DNA of 64,000 nucleotides, taken from contig NZ_CP084541.1 in the NCBI RefSeq assembly GCF_020410765.1, forward strand, positions 3,414,501 to 3,478,500, read 5' to 3'. The notes below the pieces were generated by a model that saw nothing but the letters and a program-made list of their open reading frames with translations, made no database searches and was not told the origin of the DNA. How positions within the stretch are numbered: position 1 is the first letter of the stretch; each line of letters opens with the position of its first letter. The position numbers and the translations under genes are program-made. The stretch is from Streptomyces marincola (GTDB lineage: Bacteria; Actinomycetota; Actinomycetes; Streptomycetales; Streptomycetaceae). Shown piece after piece: positions 34,773-45,320 of this stretch.

Positions 34773-34789
34773 GATACCCAACCGGTATC
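34773..34789. promoter_or_regulatory. interrupted palindrome GATACC-N5-GGTATC (copy 2)
   Basis: The same half-sites and spacing as at 24117-24133, here upstream of the PASTA kinase and downstream of the PBP gene. On the minus strand the two copies share 19 of 23 positions including a CCCG flank, more than the palindrome alone requires. Confidence 0.5.
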
Positions 34790-34874
34790 GCCCTGTACCA
34801 CGGCCGCGAAGAACTTGCGGTCGTGTGGAGGACGTGCGGTGCCCGGCCGGCGGTTGCTCAGACCGGGAACGGGG

Positions 34875-36347
34875 TCATCCGGCGTTCTCGCCATTGAGAA
34901 CGGCCTCCATCACGTCGACGGCGATCGGGGCGGCCAGGCCGCTGCCTGAGACGTCCTCGCGCGCCACGTTGGCGTCCTCGACGACGACGGCGACGGCGAC
35001 GGGCGAGCCCTCGTCGGTCATGGCGTAGGAGATGAACCAGGCGTAGGGCGTTTCCTCGTTGTTCTCGCCGTGCTGCGCGGTGCCGGTCTTGCCGCCGACG
35101 CGGACGTCCCCGAGCCCGCTCACGTCGATGACGCTCTCCTCGACCATGGTCTCCATGGCGGACTGGAGCATCTGGGCGTTCTCGGGGGAGACCGGCTGGC
35201 TCATCTCCTCGGGGTCGTGCTGCTCGATCACGTTGAGGTTGGGCGCGACGAGCTGGTCCACCATGTAGGGCCGCATCAGCGTGCCGTCGTTGGCGATGGC
35301 GGAGGCGACCATGGCCATCTGGAGCGGGGTGGCCCGGTTGGACGCCTGGCCGATGCCGGCCTGGGCGTTCTGCGGCCGGTTGTCCTCGGGGTAGGAGCTC
35401 ATCGCGGTCCTGATGGGGACGAAGTGCTCCTCGTTGAAGCCGAACTCCTCCGCCATCTCGATCATCTGCTCGTTGCCGACCTCGTCGCTGAGCTTGGCGA
35501 ACACGCTGTTGCACGAGTACCGGATCGCCGTGCGGACGGTGGCGTCCTCGCAGAAGTTGCCCGGGTCGGCGTCGTTCGGCAGCTCGACCTGGTCGGTCTC
35601 GGGCAGGTAGTAGGGGGAGGGCGTCTCGGTCTCGGTGTCCACGTCCTCGACCAGGCCGTGCTCCAGGGCGGCGGCGGCCGTGAGCACCTTGAACGTGGAG
35701 CCCGGCGGGTAGGTCTCGCGCAGCGCCCGGTTGACCCTGGGGTCGTCCTCGGCGTTCTCGTACGCCAGCCAGGCCTCGCCGGCCTCGTTGCCGGTGCCGG
35801 AGATGGTGCCCGGGTCGTAGGACGGCGTGGAGGCCAGCGCCAGGACCTCGCCGGTCTCCGGGTTCACCGCGGCCACCGCGCCCTTGGCGTCGCCCAGGCC
35901 CTCGAACGCGGCGCGCTGCGCGTCGGCGTTCAGCGTGGTGATGACGTTGCCGCCGCGCTGGTCCTCGCCGGTGAACATGTCGACCGTGTTGTTGAAGAAG
36001 AGCCGGTCGTCGTCGCCGGTGAGGATCGAGTCGTGCACGCCCTCCAGCATGCTGGCGCCGAACCCCTGCGAGGAGTACCCGGTGACCGGCGCCCACATCT
36101 CGCCGTCGGTGAACGTGCGCTCGTAGCGGAAGTCCGGGTTGTCGGTCTCCCGGGAGCCGGTGATCGGCTCGCCGTCCACGATGATGTCGCCGCGCGGGTG
36201 CGAGTACCGCTCGATGGTGACCCTGCGGTTGTCCGCGTGGTTCTGCAACTCGTCGGCCTGCACGAACTGCACCCAGTTGACGCGCACCAGCAGGGCCAGG
36301 ATGAGGAGGCCGCAGAAGACGGAAACCCGCCGCATCGGTTTGTTCAT
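34875..36347 (-). CDS. pbpA: penicillin-binding protein (class B transpeptidase, PbpA-like)
   Basis: A 490-residue class B PBP that cross-links peptidoglycan. A short cytoplasmic start and one membrane helix (VSVFCGLLILALLVRV) are followed by a small dimerisation domain and the transpeptidase domain: SxxK as S in YPPGSTFKVLT, SxN as YSCNSVFAKLS, KTG as GGKTGTAQHG. ATG at 36347 overlaps the stop of the SEDS gene by 4 bp, so synthesis of the transpeptidase and its glycosyltransferase partner is coupled. Homologous to PbpA of mycobacteria, encoded at the same place. Confidence 0.95.
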   Translation of the reverse strand: MNKPMRRVSVFCGLLILALLVRVNWVQFVQADELQNHADNRRVTIERYSHPRGDIIVDGEPITGSRETDNPDFRYERTFTDGEMWAPVTGYSSQGFGASMLEGVHDSILTGDDDRLFFNNTVDMFTGEDQRGGNVITTLNADAQRAAFEGLGDAKGAVAAVNPETGEVLALASTPSYDPGTISGTGNEAGEAWLAYENAEDDPRVNRALRETYPPGSTFKVLTAAAALEHGLVEDVDTETETPSPYYLPETDQVELPNDADPGNFCEDATVRTAIRYSCNSVFAKLSDEVGNEQMIEMAEEFGFNEEHFVPIRTAMSSYPEDNRPQNAQAGIGQASNRATPLQMAMVASAIANDGTLMRPYMVDQLVAPNLNVIEQHDPEEMSQPVSPENAQMLQSAMETMVEESVIDVSGLGDVRVGGKTGTAQHGENNEETPYAWFISYAMTDEGSPVAVAVVVEDANVAREDVSGSGLAAPIAVDVMEAVLNGENAG

Positions 36348-37744
36348 GCTCGGACCACCTGAGTCTGCTCCGCGTCGGGGTTGGGGGCCGGGGCCGGGGC
36401 GGGCCTCCTGGCAGTGTCACTGATGCGCAGTAGGAGCGCGATAAGGGCCCAGTTGGCGATGACGGAGGAACCGCCCTGGGCCAGGAACGGCATCGTCATG
36501 CCGGTGAGCGGGATGAGGCCGGTGACACCGCCGGCGACGACGAAGATCTGGATCGCGAAGATGCCGGCCAGGCCGACGGCCAGCAGCTTGCCGAACGGGT
36601 CGCGGGCGGCGAGCGCGGTGCGCATCCCGCGCTGGATGAGCAGCGCGTACAGCAGGATGATCGCCATTGTGCCGGCCAGGCCCAACTCCTCGCCGACGGT
36701 GGCGAGGATGTAGTCGCTCTTGGCGCCGATGCCGCCGATGAGCCGCGAGTAGCCCTGGCCGAGCCCGGAGCCGAACAGGCCACCCGAGCCGAAGGAGAAC
36801 ATGACGTTCGCGGTCTCGGTGACGCCGTCGTTGGCCCCTCGCTCCAGCGGGTTCAGCCAGTTGTGCACGCGGTCCCCGACGTGCGCGTTGGTGCTCGCGA
36901 CGAGCACGGCGCCGCTCGCGGACAGCAGCAGGCCGAAGATGATCCAGCTGGTGCGCTCGGTGGCGACGTACAGCATGACGACGAAGATCCCGAAGAACAG
37001 CAGCGAGGTGCCGAGGTCGGTCTCGAAGATCAGGATCATCAGGCTGATCGCCCAGATGACGAGGATGGGCCCCATGTCACGGCCGCGCGGCAGGTAGACG
37101 CCCATGACGCGGCGGCTGGCCAGGGCCAGGGCGTCGCGCTTGACCATCAGGTAGCCGGCGAAGAACACCGCGATGATGATCTTGGCGAACTCGGCCGGCT
37201 GGAGGGAGCCGACGCCCGGGATCTGCACCCAGATGCGCGCGCCGTTGATCTCCTCGCCGATGAAGATCGGGGAGGCCAGCAGGACCAGCGCCACCACCAT
37301 GGAGATGTAGGTGTAGCGCTGGAGGATGCGGTGGTCCTTCAGGAAGATCAGCACGCCGAGGAACAGGGCGACGCCGACCGTCGACCAGATCAGCTGGTCC
37401 GCCGCCATCGGGCCGCCGAGCGAGGGCGTGGTGATCTGCGGCTCCTGGTCGAGGCGCCAGATGAGCACCAGGCCCATGCCGTTCAGCAGGGTGGCGATCG
37501 GGAGCATCAACGGGTCCGCGTAGGGCGCCCACCTGCGGACCACGAGGTGCGCGACACCGGCCATCAGGCCGAGGCCGAGGCCGTAGCCGAGCATGCCCGC
37601 GGGCAGGGAACCGTCCTTCGCCAGGCCGACGTTGGCGTAGGCGAACACGGGGATGAGCACGGCGAACACGAGCATCGCCAGCTCGGTGTTCCGGCGGCTC
37701 GGAAGCCCGCCGGTGGAGACAGTGGTGTTGCTGGTGCTGCTCAT
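36344..37744 (-). CDS. SEDS family peptidoglycan glycosyltransferase (FtsW/RodA)
   Basis: A 466-residue membrane protein with about ten helices. It belongs to the SEDS family, which polymerises lipid II into glycan strands: GMGLVLIWRLDQEPQ, LQPAEFAKIIIAVFFAGYL with the conserved Glu, LFETDLGTSLLFFGIF with the catalytic Asp environment, and the C-terminal TGLIPLTGMTMPFLAQGGSS. ATG 37744 is chosen because family members begin SSTxNTT-like; the frame is open 14 codons upstream. It forms an enzyme pair with the adjacent PBP. RodA versus FtsW cannot be decided by sequence alone; position argues for the RodA-like member. Confidence 0.94.
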   Translation of the reverse strand: MSSTSNTTVSTGGLPSRRNTELAMLVFAVLIPVFAYANVGLAKDGSLPAGMLGYGLGLGLMAGVAHLVVRRWAPYADPLMLPIATLLNGMGLVLIWRLDQEPQITTPSLGGPMAADQLIWSTVGVALFLGVLIFLKDHRILQRYTYISMVVALVLLASPIFIGEEINGARIWVQIPGVGSLQPAEFAKIIIAVFFAGYLMVKRDALALASRRVMGVYLPRGRDMGPILVIWAISLMILIFETDLGTSLLFFGIFVVMLYVATERTSWIIFGLLLSASGAVLVASTNAHVGDRVHNWLNPLERGANDGVTETANVMFSFGSGGLFGSGLGQGYSRLIGGIGAKSDYILATVGEELGLAGTMAIILLYALLIQRGMRTALAARDPFGKLLAVGLAGIFAIQIFVVAGGVTGLIPLTGMTMPFLAQGGSSVIANWALIALLLRISDTARRPAPAPAPNPDAEQTQVVRA

Positions 37745-37812
37745 GCCCTGGTCTCTGCTGGGTCGTCGGTGGTCATCGGCGCGCACGCGGTGTCAGGTCG
37801 TGACGACACGGC

Positions 37813-39261
37813 CTAGCGTGTGCACTGCCCGGCCAGCTCGCGCTGCCGGTCGGTCATCGTGGGGGCGTCCGGGTTGCTGCCGGAGTCCGCGCCACCGCCC
37901 TTGCCGTCCTCGCCGTTGCCCGGCTCCTGACCGTTCTGCTCTCCGTTCTGCCCGTCCTGCTCCGCCGCGAGGAGGCGGCACGCCTCGGCTTGCTCGGCCA
38001 GCTCCGCGATGCTGTCGCGGGCCTCGCCGAGACTGCCGGCCGTGATGGCGTTCTCGACCTGGCTGCGCTGATACTGCGGCAGGTGTTCGAGCCTGATGTC
38101 GGGGTGGTCGTCCTCGACGCTGTGCAGGCTCAGCGGCCCCAGGTTCTGGCTGACGCCCCGGTAGAGGGCGACGTGGTCGCCGTTGGCCGCGATGTAGTAC
38201 TGGGTCTGGGTCCAGCGGTAGCCCCCGTACAGGCCGCCGCCGACGACGACGAGCGCGAGGGCGATCAGCGCGGTCCGCTTCAGCGCGCGGTGCCGCGGGG
38301 CGCGCGCGGGCACGTACTCGTCGTCGGCGAACGAGCCGAAGACGCCGGTGGGCGGGTCCGTGGCGCCGGTCGCCCCGCCGCCGCCCCGGTCGGTCTGGGG
38401 CGCGGAACGGCCCAGCTCCGCGGCGCGCGAGGCCGGGGTCTGCTTGTCCCCGAAGCGCTGGTTCTGCGTCTCCGCGACGGCGCCGACGACCTGGGGCGCG
38501 TCGTACAGCTGGCGGGCGAGCGTGTCGCTCTGCTGGGTGTCGACGTCGAGGACGTCGGCCACGATGCACGTGATGTTGTCGGGGCCGCCGCCGCGCAGCG
38601 CGAGCTCGATCAGCTCGCGCACGGTGTCCTCGGGCGGCGCGAACGCGTTCAGGGTGTCGCGCAGCGTCTCGTGGCTGACGACGCCGGAGAGGCCGTCGGA
38701 GCACAGCAGGTAGCGGTCGCCGACGCGGACCTCGCGGATCGACAGGTCGGCGTCGATGTGGTCGGCGCTGCCGAGGGCCCGCATCAGCAGCGAGCGCTGC
38801 GGGTGCGTGGTGGCCTCCTCCTCGGTGATCCTGCCCTCGTCGACCAGCCGCTGCACCCACGTGTGGTCCTGCGTGATCTGCGTCAGCTCGCCGTCGCGCA
38901 GCAGGTAGGCGCGGGAGTCACCGACGTGGACGAGGCCGAGCCGCTGGCCGGTCCACAGCAGCGCGGTCAGGGTGGTGCCCATGCCGTCCAGGCGCGGGTC
39001 GTCGTTGACCATGGCGCGCAACTGGTCGTTGGCGCGCTGGACGGAGTGGTCGAGCGAGGTGAGGACGTCGGAGCCGGGGATGTCGTCGTCGAGCTGGACG
39101 ATGGTCGAGATCACTTCCGAGCTGGCGACCTCGCCCGCGGCCTGCCCGCCCATGCCGTCGGCGATGGCGAGCAGGCGCGGGCCCGCGTAGCCGGAGTCCT
39201 CGTTGTGGTCGCGGATCATGCCGGTGTGGGAACCCGCGGCGAATCTCAGTGACAGGCTCAT
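37813..39261 (-). CDS. PP2C-family protein phosphatase (PstP-like)
   Basis: A 482-residue membrane phosphatase that opposes the PASTA kinase. Metal-binding motifs: IRDHNEDSGYAG, LAIADGMGGQAAGEVAS, GMGTTLTALLW, LVHVGDSRAYLL, LLCSDGLSGVVS, GGPDNITCIVADV. Catalytic domain 1-240, a cytoplasmic linker, one membrane helix around 338-358, then an extracellular part ending in Gly/Asn/Glu-rich sequence. ATG 39261 is preferred to a GTG five codons before. Order fhaA-fhaB-pstP-rodA-pbpA-pkn is the classical actinobacterial operon, transcribed leftwards here. Confidence 0.95.
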   Translation of the reverse strand: MSLSLRFAAGSHTGMIRDHNEDSGYAGPRLLAIADGMGGQAAGEVASSEVISTIVQLDDDIPGSDVLTSLDHSVQRANDQLRAMVNDDPRLDGMGTTLTALLWTGQRLGLVHVGDSRAYLLRDGELTQITQDHTWVQRLVDEGRITEEEATTHPQRSLLMRALGSADHIDADLSIREVRVGDRYLLCSDGLSGVVSHETLRDTLNAFAPPEDTVRELIELALRGGGPDNITCIVADVLDVDTQQSDTLARQLYDAPQVVGAVAETQNQRFGDKQTPASRAAELGRSAPQTDRGGGGATGATDPPTGVFGSFADDEYVPARAPRHRALKRTALIALALVVVGGGLYGGYRWTQTQYYIAANGDHVALYRGVSQNLGPLSLHSVEDDHPDIRLEHLPQYQRSQVENAITAGSLGEARDSIAELAEQAEACRLLAAEQDGQNGEQNGQEPGNGEDGKGGGADSGSNPDAPTMTDRQRELAGQCTR

Positions 39262-39300
39262 GCGCGCCTCTCCCACCCTCCGGTCGTCATAGTGGTCGGC

Positions 39301-39798
39301 CTACTTCCGCAACTCGATGACCGTCTTGCCGATGCGGACCGGCGTGCCGGGCGGGATCGGGGTCGGGGTGGTCAGCCGGCCACGGTCCAGGTAGGTGCCG
39401 TTGGTCGACCCGAGGTCCTCGACGATCCACTGGCCGTCCCGGTCGGGGTAGATCCTGGCGTGCCGGCCCGAGGCGTAGTCGTCGTCCAGCACGATCGTCG
39501 AGTCGTGCGCCCGGCCGAGCGTAATCGTCTGTCCCTGGAGGGCGACAGTGGTGCCGGCGAGGGAGCCCTCGGTGATCACGAGCTTGGTGGGGGCGCCGCG
39601 GCGCTGCCGGCCGCGCTGCTGCGGCTGCTGCTGGCGGCGCGGCTGCTGCGGGGCCGGCTCGGCACGCCTGGCGGCGGTGCGCTGGGTGACCCGGGTGCCG
39701 AACAGGTCGCTGCGGATCACCTGGACGGCGACGATCACGAAAAGCCACAGGACGGCCAGGAACCCCAGCCTCATGACCGTCAGGGTCAGCTCTGACAT
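39301..39798 (-). CDS. membrane-anchored FHA protein (FhaB type)
   Basis: A 165-residue protein. One N-terminal membrane helix (LGFLAVLWLFVIVAVQVI), an Arg/Gln/Pro-rich linker with many QQ pairs, then a C-terminal FHA domain (about 72-165): ITLGRAHDSTIVLDDDYASGRHARIY, DLGSTNGTYLDRGRL. R-S-H-N binding residues are intact, so it should bind phosphothreonine targets of the PASTA kinase. In mycobacteria the homologue links the kinase to division proteins. It is separated from fhaA by 10 bp. Confidence 0.93.
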   Translation of the reverse strand: MSELTLTVMRLGFLAVLWLFVIVAVQVIRSDLFGTRVTQRTAARRAEPAPQQPRRQQQPQQRGRQRRGAPTKLVITEGSLAGTTVALQGQTITLGRAHDSTIVLDDDYASGRHARIYPDRDGQWIVEDLGSTNGTYLDRGRLTTPTPIPPGTPVRIGKTVIELRK

Positions 39799-39808
39799 TG
39801 CCCCCTGC

Positions 39809-40621
39809 TTACCCTTCGGCTTGCCGGTAGATGACGGTGGTGCTGCCCACGACGATCCGTGAGCCGTCGCGGAGCGTAGCGCGTTTGGTGTGCTGCCCGT
39901 CCACCACGATGCCGTTCGTGGACCCGAGGTCCCTGATCGTGACCGGCTCGGTGGCCTGGATCTCGCAGTGCCGACGGGAGACCCCGGGGTCGTCGATGCG
40001 CACGTCGGCCTCGGTGCTGCGGCCGATCACGAGGCTGTGCCGCGCCATCTGGTGCCGGGTGCCGTTGATCTCGACCCAGCGGCGGGTGCGGCCGGCCGCG
40101 GGCTGCCCGAAGGGCGGTGCGCCCGGCGGCTGCGGCGGCATCGCGGGCGGTGCGCCCGGCGGCCTGGCCGGGTAGCCGCCGGGGGCGGACGGCGGCGCGC
40201 CGTGGGGCGGCGGCTGGTGGGGCGCGCCCTGCTGGTGTCCCGAGGTGGCGGAGGCGAGCGTGCGGCTGCGGACCCGGTACAGGCCGGTGTCGAGGGACTC
40301 GGCCTTCTCCAAGTGGACCTTGATGTCGCCCATGAACGTGTACCGCTGCTGCTTGGCGTACTCCCTGACCATGCCGGCCAGCTCGTCGCCGAGCTGGGCG
40401 GCGTAGGGGGAGAGACGCTGGTAGTCGCCCGCGCTCAGCTCGACGATGAAGTCGTTGGGGACGACCGTGCGGTCGCGGTTCCAGATGGTCGCGTTGTTGT
40501 CGCATTCGCGCTGGAGGGCGCCGGCGATCTCGACCGGCTGCACCTCGGACTTGAAGACCTTGGCGAAGGTGCCGTTGACGAGGCCTTCCAGCCGCTGCTC
40601 GAAGCGCTTCAGTACTCCCAT
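39809..40621 (-). CDS. cytoplasmic FHA protein with DUF3662 domain (FhaA type)
   Basis: A 270-residue protein. N-terminal DUF3662 domain (about 1-115: GVLKRFEQRLEGLVNGTFAKVFKSEVQPVEIAGAL...), a Pro/Gly/Gln-rich linker, and a C-terminal FHA domain with LVIGRSTEADVRIDDPGVSRRHCEIQ and DLGSTNGIVVDG. ATG 40621 is preceded by a strong AAGGAGGTG. In mycobacteria FhaA binds the phosphorylated pseudokinase domain of MurJ and thus controls lipid II export. It is the first gene of the operon that ends with the PASTA kinase. Confidence 0.93.
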   Translation of the reverse strand: MGVLKRFEQRLEGLVNGTFAKVFKSEVQPVEIAGALQRECDNNATIWNRDRTVVPNDFIVELSAGDYQRLSPYAAQLGDELAGMVREYAKQQRYTFMGDIKVHLEKAESLDTGLYRVRSRTLASATSGHQQGAPHQPPPHGAPPSAPGGYPARPPGAPPAMPPQPPGAPPFGQPAAGRTRRWVEINGTRHQMARHSLVIGRSTEADVRIDDPGVSRRHCEIQATEPVTIRDLGSTNGIVVDGQHTKRATLRDGSRIVVGSTTVIYRQAEG

Positions 40622-40672
40622 GTGCACCTCCTTCTCCGAGGTCCCGGCGCGCGGCTGAAGTGGTACGGCTTA

Positions 40673-40701
40673 CTGATCGTATCCACGCGCGAGACGATCA
40701 G
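40673..40701. promoter_or_regulatory. inverted repeat CTGATCGT-N13-ACGATCAG before fhaA
   Basis: A perfect 8+8 bp inverted repeat lies 52 bp upstream of fhaA, in the only likely promoter of the seven-gene-wide cell-wall signalling operon. A TACGAT -10-like hexamer on the minus strand overlaps its inner part. It could be an operator; no matching known consensus comes to mind. Confidence 0.45.
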
Positions 40702-40921
40702 GTGGTTCCCGTCCGGGCACCGGTCCCCGCTCCCCGGATCGTAGGGGGAGCAAGGAACAGTGTCGCGCATGTGCGGAGGTGATGCGGAGGGGCCGCGGGG
40801 AGCGGCGGCGGGGGCGGGGAAGGCGGGTGAGGGCACCGCCGCGCGCGTGTTAGCCTTCTGGATGTCGGAAGCGCCCGGGAGGCCGACGGGAAGACCGGGA
40901 GTCGCTTGCGGCGGTGCACAT

Positions 40922-41008
40922 GCGCGGGTGGCGGAATAGGCAGACGCGCTGGATTCAGGTTCCAGTGCCCGAAAGGGCGTGGGGGTTCAACTCCCCCCTC
41001 GCGCACCA
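40922..41008 (+). tRNA. tRNA-Leu(CAG)
   Basis: An 84 nt class II tRNA plus encoded CCA (41006-41008). Acceptor GCGCGGG pairs with CTCGCGC, the anticodon stem is CTGGA/TCCAG with loop TTCAGGT (anticodon CAG), the long variable arm is GCCCGAAAGGGC, and the T arm is GGGGG-TTCAACT-CCCCC. It is the only one of the three tRNAs here with an encoded CCA. Confidence 0.97.
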
Positions 41009-41010
41009 TG

Positions 41011-41041
41011 AGAAAGACCCCTGGTCACCAGGGGTCTTTCT
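41011..41041 (+). terminator. tRNA-Leu terminator
   Basis: A perfect 14 bp inverted repeat (41011-41024 / 41028-41041) with loop TCA and a TTTCT run on its 3' side directly follows the tRNA. Confidence 0.9.
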
Positions 41042-41089
41042 GCTGTTCCGGGGCTTTTTCCGCGCGTGGGGCGCGGGGGCGCGGGTCGG

Positions 41090-41122
41090 GGTGCGGTGGG
41101 GGTGCGGTGGGGGTGCGGTGGG
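41090..41122 (+). repeat. three tandem copies of an 11 bp unit
   Basis: GGTGCGGTGGG occurs three times head to tail, between the tRNA-Leu terminator and the polysaccharide operon. A simple GC-rich minisatellite; no function apparent. Confidence 0.85.
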
Positions 41123-41160
41123 CTGCCCGGGTGCGCGGCGGGGGGCTCGACCGGGGGCGT

Positions 41161-41302
41161 TGATCAACTGCTGCCCCGTTTCTTCGTATGAAAATCACAG
41201 ATTAGGGACTTGTGTCCGTTCTGTGCGTTTTGCGTGATTTCCGATTTGGTTTCTGTCATGGTTTTCACCGCCTTGCGAAACGTGGCCTGCGAAGGGTGAG
41301 TC
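41161..41302 (+). promoter_or_regulatory. AT-rich promoter region of the polysaccharide operon
   Basis: About 130 bp with roughly half A+T stands out against the 75-85% GC surroundings. It holds nested inverted repeats, CACAGA (41196-41201) with TCTGTG (41220-41225) and AATCAC (41193-41198) with GTGATT (41234-41239), and a TGATCA palindrome at 41161. I cannot name a -10/-35 pair with confidence. A divergent 31-codon open frame (41164-41259, minus, ATG) with a polar, natural-looking composition also lies here; whether it is translated is unknown. Confidence 0.5.
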
Positions 41303-42567
41303 ATGGGCGGTGACGTGCTGCATCTTGTCCAGCCTGCCGACGGGGGCGTGGCACGGGTCGTCGCGGACCTCGTGCGCGCCCAGACCGCCGCCGGCCTGCG
41401 GGTGCTGGTCGCCTGCCCGCCCGGCGGCCCGCTCGCGGCGTGGGCCGCGGCCGGCGGCGCCGAGGTGCTGCCGTGGCGGGCGCGGCGGACGCCGGGCCCC
41501 TGGCTCGCGGCCGAGGTGGCGGGCGCGGCCCGCGCGATCCGGCGGGCCGCGCCAGGACTTGCCCACCTGCACAGCGCCAAGGCCGGGCTCGCGGGCCGCC
41601 TCGCGCTGCGCGGCCGGCTGCCGACCGTGCTCCAGCCGCACGCCTGGTCGTTCGAGGCCGCGCGCGGCCCGGCCGGGCCGCCGGCCGCCGGGTGGGAGCG
41701 GTTCGCCGCCCGCTGGACGCACCGCGTGCTGTGCGTCAGCGAGGCCGAACGCGCGCGCGGCGCCGCGGCCGGCGTCCGCGCGCCCAGCACCGTGATCCCG
41801 AACGGCGTCGACCTCGGCCGCCACCCCGTCGCCGACGGCGTGGAACGCCGCCGGGCGCGCGCCGCGCTGGCCGCCGTGCACGCCGTTCCGCTGCGCGCGC
41901 CCCTCGTCGTGTGCGTGGCGCGGCTGTGCCACCAGAAGGGGCAGGACCTGCTGCTGCGCGCCTGGACCCGGGTCGCCGCGCGCGTTCCCGGCGCCCGGCT
42001 CGCCCTCGTCGGGGACGGTCCCGCGGCGGACGCGCTGCGCGCGGCGGCGGGTTCTGACGTGCTCCTGCCAGGGCGCACGGACGACCCGCGCCCCTGGTAC
42101 GCCGCCGCCGACGTCGTGGTGCTGCCCTCCCGGTGGGAGGGCATGGCGCTGGCGCCGATCGAGGCCATGGCGACCGGCCGCCCGGTTGTGCTCACCGACA
42201 CCGGAGGCGCCCGCGAGAGCCTGCCGGCGGGGCACGCCGCCGCCTGCCTCGTGCCGCCCGGCGACCTCGACGCCCTGGCCGGCGCGCTCACCGCGCTGCT
42301 CGGCGACCCGGCGCGCGCCCGTGCGCTGGGCCGCGAGGCCGCCGCCCACGCGCGGGCGGCGCACGACGTGCGGCGCGTGGCGGACGCGTGCGCGCGGCTG
42401 TACCGCGACGTGCTGGCGTCCCACGGGGGCGGGGCGTTCGGAAGCGGGGCGTTCGGAAGCGGAACGGTCGGGGGCGGGGCGTTCGGGGCGCAGGCGCGGG
42501 CCTCGGGGGGCGCGGCGGGTCGGGGCGGGCGGCGGCCGGCCGGGCAGGCGGGGGAGTTGCTGCGCTC

Positions 42568-42571
<4 letters not shown>
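41303..42571 (+). CDS. GT4 family glycosyltransferase (polysaccharide cluster)
   Basis: A 422-residue GT-B fold glycosyltransferase, probably cytoplasmic and membrane-associated. The N-terminal half has the glycine-rich loop ADGGVARVVADLVRAQ. The C-terminal half has VVCVARLCHQKGQDLLLRAW, LALVGDGPAADAL and the nucleotide-sugar motif LPSRWEGMALAPIEAMATGRPVV (EX7E). The last 45 residues are Gly/Ala/Arg low complexity with a GAFGSGAFGSG repeat. ATG with AAGGG before it; first gene of the operon, overlapping the next by 4 bp. Donor and acceptor sugars cannot be read from sequence; one step in building an undecaprenyl-linked oligosaccharide is inferred. Confidence 0.88.
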
Positions 42572-44006
<1,435 letters not shown>

Positions 44007-44007
<1 letters not shown>

Positions 44008-45320
44008 TGCGCGCCGCCGCGACCCGCGTCGCGCGCGGCCGCGGGCACCTGCTGCCGCCCGTCGCCGTCGTCCTGCTGCTGTCCCTGCCCGGCCGCCTGA
44101 CGTTCGCGGGCACCAGGATCGCCGTCGCCGACCTGGCCTCGCTGTGCCTGGCCGCGGCCTGCGCCGCGCTGCTCGCGCGCGGCCACCGGCCGCGCCCGGG
44201 GCGGCGGGCCGCCGTCGTCCTCGCGGCGCCCGCTCTCACGCTCGCCGCGGTGACGATGGCGAGCGGCGACCCGCTCGCCGCGCTGCCGGGGTTCGTGCGC
44301 TTCCTCCAGTTGTTCGTGCTCGTGCCGCTGGCCGTGCTGCTGCTCCTGCGCGGCCGGCGCGACGCCCGGGTGCTGCTCGTCGCGGTGGTCGCGCTCGCGC
44401 TGTTCCAGGGCGCGCTGGGCACGGCGCAGCACCTGACCGGCACCGGCGCCTCGTACATGGGCGAGAACGTCAGGGCGGTGGGCACGTTCGGCCCGCTCAC
44501 CGTCATGGGCATGGCCACGGTCGTCTCCTACGGCCTGGTCGCGGCCCTGTGCCTGGGCGTCGCGGCGCCGGGCGGCGCGCCGTGGTGGCGCAGGCTCGCG
44601 GCCCTGGCCTGCGCCGCGCTGCTCGCGCCGCCGCTGGCGTTCTCCTTCAGCCGGGGCGCCTGGCTGGCGACGGCGGTCGCGGTGCTCGCCGTGCTGGTGA
44701 TCGCCGCGTGCCGGCTGACGCGCCGCACCCTGCTCGCGCTGCTCGCCGGCGGCGTGCTCCTGGCCGGGGGCGCCGTCGCGGCCGGGGGCGCCGCGGTCGG
44801 CGAACGGCTCGGCGAACGCGTCGGCAGCATCCGCGACGTGACCGAGAGCCCCGACCAGTCGGTGACCGACCGCTACGCGATGTGGGACGCGGCGCTGTCG
44901 ATGTGGCGGGACGACCCGTGGCTCGGCACGGGGCCAAGGGGCTTCGCGGAGCACCGGGACTCCCACGCCTCGCTCGCCCTCTCGGGCGGCAGCGACACCG
45001 GGGGCGCGGGCGAGGAGTTCAGGCGGCAGGAGCTGGAGTCCCCGCACAACATGTACCTGCTCGTCCTCGCGGAGCAGGGCCTGGTCGGGGCCACCGCGCT
45101 GGTCGGCGGCTGGGCCGCGCTGCTCGCCTGCTGCCTGGCGCGGCTGCGCCGCACCGGCGCCCCGGACGTGGGCCTCGCGGCGACCGGGCTGCTGGTGTGG
45201 CAGGCGGTGAACTTCCTGTACGCGGACATCGGCGGCCCGCACAGCGTGCTGACCGCCGTGGCGCTGGGCCTCGCCGCCTGGTGGGCGTTCTCGCCCGCGG
45301 CGCGGCGGGAGGCGCGGTGA
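44007..45320 (+). CDS. O-antigen ligase / Wzy-like polymerase
   Basis: A 437-residue polytopic membrane protein with about 11 helices of the O-antigen ligase (RfaL/Wzy) superfamily. The long external loop (about residues 280-350) has ERVGSIRDVTESPDQSVTDRYAMWDAAL and the conserved LESPHNMYLLVLAEQGLVG, where the His-containing motif is typical of ligases and polymerases. Context makes a polymerase of lipid-linked repeat units outside the membrane most likely. The start shares one base with the upstream stop, with CCGGAGG in front. It is followed by the flippase gene at GTGA. Confidence 0.85.

Noticed and set aside
40922..41302. tRNA-Leu as attachment site of an integrated element that brought the polysaccharide operon
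   Set aside because: No integrase, no second copy of the tRNA 3' end, and no mobility gene is visible in the window.
42133..42567. N-terminal extension of the phosphotransferase frame into the first GT4 gene
   Set aside because: The region is the GT4 gene in another frame; ATG 42568 overlaps the GT4 stop and begins the recognisable protein.
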